Assembly (NCBI GenBank): GCA_964651825.1 | Contig: CAZYWK010000001.1 | Span: 90,669-154,668, forward strand | Source of the DNA: Sva-07 sp964651825 | GTDB taxonomy: Bacteria > Actinomycetota > Acidimicrobiia > Acidimicrobiales > Ilumatobacteraceae | Length of the DNA: 64,000 nt | Reading direction: 5' to 3' | Part shown: piece by piece, positions 58,274 to 64,000 of the stretch | How the letters are laid out: each line of letters opens with the position of its first letter | Numbering within the stretch: the first letter of the stretch is position 1 | The notes under the pieces: generated by a model | Told to the model about the DNA's origin: nothing | What the model saw: only the letters and a program-made list of their open reading frames with translations | Databases searched by the model: none | Made by a program: the position numbers and the translations under genes

Positions 58274-59217
58274 CGTTCGGACGCCGCGCGAAGCGTGGGC
58301 GCCACACGCCGGTCGACCTGTCGACCCGTGTCGGCTCCGTCGAGCTGGCGTCGCCGGTGATGACCGCGTCGGGCACCGCCGGCTACGGCACCGAACTGTC
58401 CGGAGCGTTCGACCTGGCGTCGATCGGCGCCGTCGTCACGAAGTCGCTCGCCGCGTTCGCCTGGGACGGCAACCCGGCTCCACGGTTGCACCCGACCGCG
58501 CAGGGGATGATCAACGCCGTCGGCCTCCAGGGGCCCGGCATCGAGCACTGGCTCGAGCACGTCGTCCCTGATCTCGTGGCCACCGGCGCCACGGTCGTCG
58601 CCAGCATCTGGGGTCGATCGGTCGACGACTACGCGGCCGCGGGCGCGCTCCTGGCGGCCGCCCCGCCGGAGGTGGTCGCGGTCGAGGTCAACCTCTCGTG
58701 CCCGAACCTCGAGGGCCGGCGGTCGATCTTCGCCCACGACCCGGCGCTGTCGGCCGAGGTGATCGCCGCCACGGCCGCGTGCGGGCGACCCAGGTGGGCC
58801 AAGCTCAGCGCCAACACCGGCCGCATCGCCGAGGTCGCCGAGGCCGTCGCCGCGGCCGGCGCCGAAGCGGTGACGTGCATCAACACGATGCTCGGCTTCG
58901 CCTACGACCCACACACGTTGCGCCCGGCGCTGGCCGCCGGCGGGGGAGGGCTGTCCGGACGGGCGATCCATCCCATCGCTGTCCGCGCCGTCCATGACGT
59001 CCACGAGGCGCTGCCCGATCTGGCGATCGTCGGCGTCGGGGGAGTGGCGTCGGGCTGGGACGCGGTCGAGTTGATCCTCGCCGGAGCGTCAGCCGTACAG
59101 GTGGGCACGGCGTCGTTCGCCGACCCTGCCGCCACCGCCAACGTCCAGCGCGAGTTGGCCGAGTGGATGCGCGAGCAGGGCATTCGCGCCGTCGGCGAGA
59201 TCGGCGCGCTAGCGTGA
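58270..59217 (+). CDS. pyrD: Dihydroorotate dehydrogenase, class 1
   Basis: A 315-residue FMN-dependent barrel. The catalytic Cys lies in EVNLSCPNLEGR, which marks class 1 enzymes; class 2 membrane enzymes have Ser there. FMN-binding parts are TASGTAGYG, KLSANTGRIAEVAEA and GVGGVASGWDAVELILAGASAVQVGT. It oxidises dihydroorotate to orotate. The sequence looks like class 1B, which normally needs a PyrK electron-transfer subunit, but no pyrK gene lies in this operon. There is also no pyrF next to it. Confidence 0.92.
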   Translation: MTFGRRAKRGRHTPVDLSTRVGSVELASPVMTASGTAGYGTELSGAFDLASIGAVVTKSLAAFAWDGNPAPRLHPTAQGMINAVGLQGPGIEHWLEHVVPDLVATGATVVASIWGRSVDDYAAAGALLAAAPPEVVAVEVNLSCPNLEGRRSIFAHDPALSAEVIAATAACGRPRWAKLSANTGRIAEVAEAVAAAGAEAVTCINTMLGFAYDPHTLRPALAAGGGGLSGRAIHPIAVRAVHDVHEALPDLAIVGVGGVASGWDAVELILAGASAVQVGTASFADPAATANVQRELAEWMREQGIRAVGEIGALA

Positions 59218-59221
59218 CCGC

Positions 59222-59530
59222 ATGGCAACACCCCCACCGTTGACCCCCGAGCAGCGCTCCGCTGCTCTGGCCAAGGCGGCCGAGGCTCGTGCCGCACGCG
59301 CCGAGATCAAGGCACGGCTCAAGATGGGCTCGATGAGCCTCGCCGACGCGTTGTCTTCCACCGACGTCAACGTCGGCAAGCTGAAGGTCGTGTCGCTGCT
59401 CGAGTCGCTCCCGGGCGTGGGCAAGGTCAAGGCCCGCAAGATCATGGAAGACGTCGAGATCGCCGACAATCGGCGTGTCCAGGGGCTCGGCGCACAACAG
59501 AAGCTGAAGCTGCTCCAACAACTCGGCTGA
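59222..59530 (+). CDS. mihF: Integration host factor, actinobacterial type (mIHF)
   Basis: A 102-residue basic helical protein. It has PLTPEQRSAALAKAAEARAARAEIKARLK, and the core VVSLLESLPGVGKVKARKIMEDVEIADNRRVQGLGAQQ, which contains the helix-two-turn-helix DNA-binding motif. mIHF is a nucleoid-associated protein essential in mycobacteria. Its place before gmk is conserved across actinobacteria and supports the identity. Confidence 0.95.
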   Translation: MATPPPLTPEQRSAALAKAAEARAARAEIKARLKMGSMSLADALSSTDVNVGKLKVVSLLESLPGVGKVKARKIMEDVEIADNRRVQGLGAQQKLKLLQQLG

Positions 59531-59536
59531 CGCTGC

Positions 59537-60079
59537 GTGATCATCGTCGTCTCCGGGCCGGGTGGGGTCGGCAAGGGAACCATCGTCGAGGCTCTCGTCC
59601 GCCGCGACCCGAGGCTCTGGTTGAGCCGCTCGTGGACCACTCGCGAGCGCCGGCCGTCCGAGCCCGACGATGCCTACGTGTTCACCGACACCGCCACGTT
59701 CGAACGGCGCGAAGCCGAAGGCGGCTTCCTGGAATGGACCGAGTTCCTCGGCCACTACTACGGCAGCCCCACCCCTGACCCCAAAGCTGGCGCCGACGTC
59801 GTCTTGGAGATCGAGGTCGACGGTGCCCAGCAGGTCAAGAAGCTGCACCCGGACGCGCTGCTGATCTTCGTGCTGCCGCCGTCACGTGACGAGCAGGAGC
59901 GCCGCCTGCGCGGCCGAGGTGACCCGAACGACAAGGTGCTCGCCCGCCTGAAGAAGGCCGAGATCGAAGAGCCGATCGGACGCGACCTCGCCGACCACGT
60001 CGTGATCAACGACGACCTCGAGACCACGATCGACGAGATGCTCTCGATCATCGACGCCGCCCGCCAGTCGTTCTCGTGA
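59537..60079 (+). CDS. gmk: Guanylate kinase
   Basis: A 180-residue GMP kinase with P-loop SGPGGVGKGT, RSWTTRERRPSEPDD (GMP site), and the FLEWTEFLGHYYGSP block. It makes GDP from GMP. Length is at the short end of the family, with the N-terminus starting directly at the P-loop strand (VIIVVSGPGG). Its stop codon lies in the first arm of a perfect 24-bp inverted repeat. Confidence 0.94.
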   Translation: MIIVVSGPGGVGKGTIVEALVRRDPRLWLSRSWTTRERRPSEPDDAYVFTDTATFERREAEGGFLEWTEFLGHYYGSPTPDPKAGADVVLEIEVDGAQQVKKLHPDALLIFVLPPSRDEQERRLRGRGDPNDKVLARLKKAEIEEPIGRDLADHVVINDDLETTIDEMLSIIDAARQSFS

Positions 60080-60120
60080 TCTTCCTGCGTACCCGCGTAC
60101 GCAGGAAGATCACGAGAACG
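60069..60120. terminator. Perfect 24-bp inverted repeat over the gmk stop codon
   Basis: The arm at 60069-60092 is exactly complementary to 60097-60120, with a loop of only 4 nt (CCGC). The first arm contains the last three sense codons and the stop of gmk (60077-60079). It is a very stable hairpin and is followed 10 nt later by the promoter box of the next gene. There is no T-run, so it is either an unusual terminator for the long pyr-gmk transcript or an inserted palindrome. Confidence 0.7.
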
Positions 60121-60129
60121 CCGGCGCGG

Positions 60130-60135
60130 TACCTT
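60130..60135 (+). promoter_or_regulatory. -10 box of HTTM gene (leaderless)
   Basis: TACCTT ends 7 nt before the GTG at 60143, so this gene is transcribed on its own. Confidence 0.5.
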
Positions 60136-60142
60136 CTCCTCC

Positions 60143-61630
60143 GTGGCCTCGACCGTCGCCCGACCTGAACCGGCTGGCCGACCGGAGTGGAGCGGCGTCC
60201 GTCGCGGCGCCGGCGGCAGGGATCGCGTCGACCGACTCCTGAGCGCTGCCGCCCGACCTGTCAACTCGGCGAGCCTTGCCGTCTTCCGTATCGCGTTCGG
60301 CGTCGCGATGATCGTCAACTGTCTGCTCTACCTGCCGGTACTCGTCGGCCAGTACTACGTCGAGCCCGACATCCACTTCCCGTACGGGCCGATCACCTTC
60401 ATCCCTGCGCTGCCTGGTTCGGGCATCTACTTCGTGTACGCCGCGACGATGGTGATGGGGGCACTCGTCGCGCTCGGCATCTGGTACCGCCCGGCGATGG
60501 CGACGTTGTTCGTGCTCACCACGTACGTGTTCCTGCTCGACTCGATGTACTACCAGAACCACGAGTACCTGATCGCACTGCTGTCCTTCCTGATGATCTT
60601 CCTGCCGCTCGACCGGAAGTGGTCGGTTCGTGCCCGGCGACACCCGGACCACGGATCCGACACCGTGCCGGCGTGGGTGCTGTGGTTGCTGCGCTTCCAG
60701 ATCGGCATCCCGTACTTCTTCGGCGGCGTCGCGAAGCTCAACAGTGATTGGCTCCGCGGTGAACCGTTGCGTACGTGGCTCGCGGCGCGCACCGAGATCG
60801 AGCCGATCAACACGATCTTGAGCAACAGCGGTGTCGTCTGGTTCATGGCCTACGGGGCGTTGATGCTCGACCTGGCGATCGTCTGGTTGCTCCTCTACCG
60901 GCGCACCCGGCCGGTGGCATTCGTCATCGTCACCTGCTTCCACCTCCTGAACGTCTGGCTGTTCGGGCTGTTCATCTTCCCGTGGCTGATGATCGCCGCC
61001 ACGACCCTGTTCTTGGAGCCCGATTGGCCCGAACACCTCGGCCGGTGGGCACGCGCCCGCGTCCCGCGTCCCGCGCCACTCGTCACGCCGGCCGTGAACG
61101 GCGCCGCGACGCTCGGCGTCATCCCGGCGACCACATCACCCGAAGGGTCCAGACGTCGGATCCCCGCGATGCTCGCCGTCGGCCTCCTCGTGTGGGCGTC
61201 GATCCAGGTCGCGCTGCCGCTGCGTCACTTCGCCATCGCCGGGGATCCGAGCTGGACCGAGCAAGCCCACCGGTTCGCCTGGCACATGAAGCTGCGCGCC
61301 AAGCAGGGCTCGGTCACGTTCTACGTCACGTCCGGCGATCGGACCTGGCAGGTCGACCATCGCGACCTCCTCGCGCCGAAGCAGGCCGGTCGTCTGGCCG
61401 GGAACCCCGAGCGGATCGCGTACTTCGCCCGCTACCTCTCCAAGCAATACGACGGTGCCGAGGTGCGCGCCGAAACATCCGTGTCACTCAACGGCCGCGC
61501 GCCGCAGCCGATCGTCGACCCGACCGTCGATCTCGCCAGGGTGCCCTGGTTCGAGTTCGGAGCGTCATCGTGGATCATCGACCTCTACCAGCCGCTTCCC
61601 CCCACGCAGGATCCATTGGAGCTGCGCTGA
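60143..61630 (+). CDS. HTTM/vitamin K-dependent gamma-carboxylase-like membrane protein
   Basis: A 495-residue polytopic protein with the HTTM domain (residues ~40-295) shared with animal vitamin K-dependent gamma-glutamyl carboxylase. YYQNHEYLIALLSFL (His140) fits the region of human His160, and YFFGGVAKLNSDWL (Lys198) fits the catalytic Lys218 segment. HLLNVWLFGLFIFPWLM is a further shared helix. The C-terminal ~150 residues include AHRFAWHMKLR, like the YSWDMM segment of the animal enzyme, so this is a full-length homologue. It may carboxylate Glu residues or have another quinol-linked job; no Gla-type substrate is obvious. It interrupts the common gmk-rpoZ pair. Confidence 0.85.
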   Translation: MASTVARPEPAGRPEWSGVRRGAGGRDRVDRLLSAAARPVNSASLAVFRIAFGVAMIVNCLLYLPVLVGQYYVEPDIHFPYGPITFIPALPGSGIYFVYAATMVMGALVALGIWYRPAMATLFVLTTYVFLLDSMYYQNHEYLIALLSFLMIFLPLDRKWSVRARRHPDHGSDTVPAWVLWLLRFQIGIPYFFGGVAKLNSDWLRGEPLRTWLAARTEIEPINTILSNSGVVWFMAYGALMLDLAIVWLLLYRRTRPVAFVIVTCFHLLNVWLFGLFIFPWLMIAATTLFLEPDWPEHLGRWARARVPRPAPLVTPAVNGAATLGVIPATTSPEGSRRRIPAMLAVGLLVWASIQVALPLRHFAIAGDPSWTEQAHRFAWHMKLRAKQGSVTFYVTSGDRTWQVDHRDLLAPKQAGRLAGNPERIAYFARYLSKQYDGAEVRAETSVSLNGRAPQPIVDPTVDLARVPWFEFGASSWIIDLYQPLPPTQDPLELR

Positions 61631-61665
61631 AGGTTGCTGCCGACAACATGCGCCAGGTGTCCCGA

Positions 61666-61671
61666 TAGGCT
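61666..61671 (+). promoter_or_regulatory. -10-like box of rpoZ
   Basis: TAGGCT ends 10 nt before the rpoZ ATG, giving a very short leader. Confidence 0.4.
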
Positions 61672-61681
61672 TGTGGCCACT

Positions 61682-62020
61682 ATGGCCATGGACCACGACA
61701 CGATGATCAATCCTCCGATCGAGAAGCTGCTCGATACGGTCGATTCGAAGTTCTCCCTGGTCACGCTGGCTGCCCGCCGGGCGCGCAACATCAACTCGTA
61801 CTTCAACCAGCTGGGTGACGGCCTCGGCCACATGATCCCCCCGCAGGTGTCGTCGGTGTCGCGCAAGCCGCTCTCCATCGGTTTCGAGGAGATCGCCCAG
61901 CACAAGATCGTCTGGACCGAGGCGCCGGACGAGCCCGAGTTCGACCCCGAAGCCGAGGCCCAGGCCATGGCCGACGCGGCGGGCGAGGGCTTCCTCGTCG
62001 CCGATCCCGAGACCGTCTGA
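61682..62020 (+). CDS. rpoZ: RNA polymerase omega subunit
   Basis: A 112-residue omega subunit. It has NPPIEKLLDTVDSKFSLVTLAARRARNINSY, the conserved helical core that wraps the C-terminal tail of beta-prime, then KPLSIGFEEIAQHKI. The acidic tail (EAPDEPEFDPEAEAQA) is common in actinobacteria. It aids RNA polymerase assembly. The ATG could also be at 61688. It is followed by coaBC, the usual order. Confidence 0.92.
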   Translation: MAMDHDTMINPPIEKLLDTVDSKFSLVTLAARRARNINSYFNQLGDGLGHMIPPQVSSVSRKPLSIGFEEIAQHKIVWTEAPDEPEFDPEAEAQAMADAAGEGFLVADPETV

Positions 62021-62063
62021 GCCCGAGAACAGCCGAGCTGGCGCCGGGCACGAGCTGATCCCC

Positions 62064-63266
62064 ATGTCGAGCGAGCTCGCGGGGAAGCGCATCGTTCTCG
62101 GCGTGACGGGCGGTATCGCCGCCTACAAGGCCATCGAGGTGTGCCGCCGGCTCGTCGATGCCGGCGCCCACGTCGTGCCGATCATGACCGCCGGCGCCGA
62201 GCGGTTCATCGGGCGGACCACGCTCAGCGCCCTGGCCTCCGAGCCGGTGCAGACCGAGCTGTGGGACAACACCACCACCCCGATCCCGCACACGAAGATC
62301 GGCCAGGGAGCCGACCTGATCGTCGTGGCGCCGGCCACCGCCCGCGTCCTGGCCGCTTACCGGATGGGCCTGTCGACCGACCTGCTCACCAACACGCTCA
62401 TTGCCACCCGGGCTCCGGTCGTGGTGTGTCCCGCCATGCACACCGAGATGTGGGAGCACCCGAGCGTCGTCGACAACGTCGCCGTGCTGCGCGACCGGGG
62501 AGTCCACGTGGTCGAGCCCGCCGTCGGGCGTTTGGCCGGCGGCGACTCGGGGGCAGGGCGCCTGGCCGACCCGGAGCTGATCGTCGCCGAGGTCGTCCGA
62601 GTCCTCGGGCCGCGCGACCTCGCCGGCGTGCGCCTCGCCGTGTCGGCCGGAGGCACCCGCGAGCCGATCGATGCGGTGCGGGTGATCGCCAACCGCAGCT
62701 CGGGCAAGCAGGGCTACGCCGTCGCGGCCGAAGCCGCGGCCCGCGGCGCCGAGGTCACGATCGTGTCGACCGTCGGCCTGCCGACGCCGGCGGGCGTCAC
62801 GGTGCGCCGGGTCGAGACCGCGGCCGAGATGGAAACGGCGATGCAACTGGCCGCCGACGATCACGATGTGATCGTGATGGCCGCCGCCGTCGCCGACTTC
62901 CGGCCGGCAACCGTCGCCGACAGCAAGCTGAAGAAGCGCGACGGCGTGCCGGAGATCGTGTTGGAGCCGACGCCCGACATCCTCGCCGGCCTCGGCGCCC
63001 GCAAGCGGCCGGGCCAGGTGCTGGTTGGCTTCGCCGCCGAGACCGACGACCTCCTCGCCAACGCCACCGCCAAGTTGGTGTCCAAGCGCCTCGATCTGCT
63101 CGTCGCCAACGACGTCGCGAAGCCAGGAGTTGGCTTCGAACACGACACCAATGCGGTTACATTGTTGCGGCCCGACGCGGAGCCTGTCGAGATCGACCTC
63201 GCCGACAAGCGAGATGTCGCCCGGGCCGTCATCGACGCCATCGTCGCCATACGTACACGACCCTGA
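62064..63266 (+). CDS. coaBC: Bifunctional phosphopantothenoylcysteine decarboxylase/phosphopantothenate--cysteine ligase
   Basis: A 400-residue fusion of CoaC (residues ~8-180) and CoaB (~190-400). The CoaC half has GVTGGIAAYKA for FMN, the active-site His in a PHTKIG segment and CPAMHTEMWEHP. The CoaB half has SAGGTREPIDAVRVIANRSSGKQG, VMAAAVADFRP and KLKKRDG with the catalytic Lys. It performs two steps of coenzyme A synthesis, from phosphopantothenate to phosphopantetheine, using CTP and cysteine. metK starts 22 nt later. Confidence 0.95.
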   Translation: MSSELAGKRIVLGVTGGIAAYKAIEVCRRLVDAGAHVVPIMTAGAERFIGRTTLSALASEPVQTELWDNTTTPIPHTKIGQGADLIVVAPATARVLAAYRMGLSTDLLTNTLIATRAPVVVCPAMHTEMWEHPSVVDNVAVLRDRGVHVVEPAVGRLAGGDSGAGRLADPELIVAEVVRVLGPRDLAGVRLAVSAGGTREPIDAVRVIANRSSGKQGYAVAAEAAARGAEVTIVSTVGLPTPAGVTVRRVETAAEMETAMQLAADDHDVIVMAAAVADFRPATVADSKLKKRDGVPEIVLEPTPDILAGLGARKRPGQVLVGFAAETDDLLANATAKLVSKRLDLLVANDVAKPGVGFEHDTNAVTLLRPDAEPVEIDLADKRDVARAVIDAIVAIRTRP

Positions 63267-63288
63267 CAGGACAGCGGACAACATCACC

Positions 63289-64000
63289 ATGACCACGTAC
63301 ACCTTCACCTCCGAGAGCGTCACCGAGGGCCACCCCGACAAGATGGCCGACCAGGTCTCCGACGCGGTGCTCGATGCGATCCTCGCCGAAGACCCGAACG
63401 GCCGGGTCGCCTGCGAGACCATGCTCACGACCGGCTTGTGCGTGGTCGCCGGCGAGATCACGACCGACGCCTACGTGGAGATCCCGAAGATTGCCCGCGA
63501 GACGATCAACTCGATCGGCTACGACAACGCGTTGTACGGCTTCGACGGCAACACCTGCGGCGTGATCGTGTCGATCGACGAACAGAGCCCCGACATCGCC
63601 CAGGGCGTCGATGTGAGCGAAGAGGTCCGCGCCGGTTCAGCCGCCGAGGACCGCATCGAGGCGCAGGGTGCCGGTGACCAGGGGATGATGTTCGGCTACG
63701 CCTGCAACGAGACCGACGATCTCATGCCGCTGCCGATCTGGACCGCGCACCGCCTGGCCGAGCGTCTCGCCGAGGTCCGCAAGTCGGGTCAGGTGCCGTA
63801 TCTGCGTCCCGACGGCAAGACCCAGGTGACGTTCCGCTACGAGCACGGCCGTCCCGTCGCCCTGCTCGGCGTGCTGATCAGCACGCAGCACCAGGAGGGC
63901 GTCGACCGCGACACGGTGATCCGTCCCGACCTGATCGACCAGGTGATCCGCCCGATCGTGCCCGAGCAGTTCGCCGACGACGAGTACGACATCTACGTCA
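63289..64000 (+). CDS. metK: S-adenosylmethionine synthetase, N-terminal part
   Basis: The first ~237 codons of metK, cut by the right edge of the window. The protein starts MTTYTFTSESVTEGHPDKMA with the ATP-binding GHPDK motif. The hexapeptide-type GAGDQGMMFGYA follows near residue 125. It makes S-adenosylmethionine from ATP and methionine. The position after coaBC is conserved in actinobacteria. Confidence 0.95.
   Translation, partial: MTTYTFTSESVTEGHPDKMADQVSDAVLDAILAEDPNGRVACETMLTTGLCVVAGEITTDAYVEIPKIARETINSIGYDNALYGFDGNTCGVIVSIDEQSPDIAQGVDVSEEVRAGSAAEDRIEAQGAGDQGMMFGYACNETDDLMPLPIWTAHRLAERLAEVRKSGQVPYLRPDGKTQVTFRYEHGRPVALLGVLISTQHQEGVDRDTVIRPDLIDQVIRPIVPEQFADDEYDIYV

Noticed and set aside
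1..64000. tRNA or rRNA genes
   Set aside because: I saw no cloverleaf-type sequence with a TTCRANNC T-loop in a proper context and no rRNA-like stretch.

Overview
The window is a 64 kb piece of a very GC-rich actinobacterial chromosome. Several features point to the class Acidimicrobiia, possibly near Ilumatobacter: the order carB-pyrD-mihF-gmk-(HTTM)-rpoZ-coaBC-metK, a GuaB1-type IMPDH relative, a DUF3151 protein, PyrR control of pyrimidine genes, GTG starts with GTGA/ATGA overlaps, and an acidic EGTEAP-type linker behind a lipobox. The lineage is inferred from gene content only. Two runs of exactly 100 N (30970-31069, 53632-53731), both flanked by repeats, show that this is a draft scaffold. 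I see no rRNA, tRNA, CRISPR array, prophage or transposase.

Layout: 1-8.0 kb holds a P1 peptidase fragment, an acyltransferase, a heterodimeric ABC exporter, a DUF2510-like membrane protein, a histidine phosphatase and a methyltransferase. 8.0-11.3 kb holds a divergent EthD/SDR pair, an unknown 381-residue protein and a CtaA/COX15-type protein. 11.3-18.3 kb is a branched-chain amino-acid-type (Liv) uptake locus: livH-livM-livG-livF on the plus strand, then gdhA and a LivK-type binding lipoprotein on the minus strand. 18.4-22.6 kb holds enoyl-CoA hydratase, nitroreductase, xylulokinase, a J-domain protein and a hydrolase. 22.7-29.4 kb holds Sua5, a hydrolase, guaB1-cmk-plsC, M18 aminopeptidase and a phosphatase. 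29.4-37.1 kb holds pyruvate kinase, a hydrolase, an MFS transporter, DUF3151, MobA, rhodanese, RNase D and two uncharacterised proteins. 37.2-48.9 kb is housekeeping: alaS, ruvX, mltG, aroE, aroC-aroK-aroB-pepQ, efp, nusB and a DUF2079 protein. 49-50.8 kb is an amidohydrolase. 50.8-59.2 kb is the pyrimidine operon pyrR-pyrB-pyrC-carA-carB-pyrD, followed by mihF and gmk. 60-64 kb holds a vitamin-K-dependent-carboxylase-like HTTM protein, rpoZ, coaBC and the start of metK.

Most striking: the LivK-type lipoprotein is circularly permuted. The segment that normally forms the C-terminal half of a type-1 periplasmic binding protein comes first, directly behind the lipobox and linker, and the normal N-terminal half follows. 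In the same locus LivH carries its own signal peptide and an extracytoplasmic beta-sandwich-like domain ahead of the permease. Other points of interest are a PyrR RNA-binding motif overlapping the pyrR ribosome-binding site, a perfect 24-bp hairpin over the gmk stop codon, a short repeat family present at three loci (one copy inside a coding sequence), and a recurring TANNNT box 6-8 nt before start codons that implies widespread leaderless transcription.
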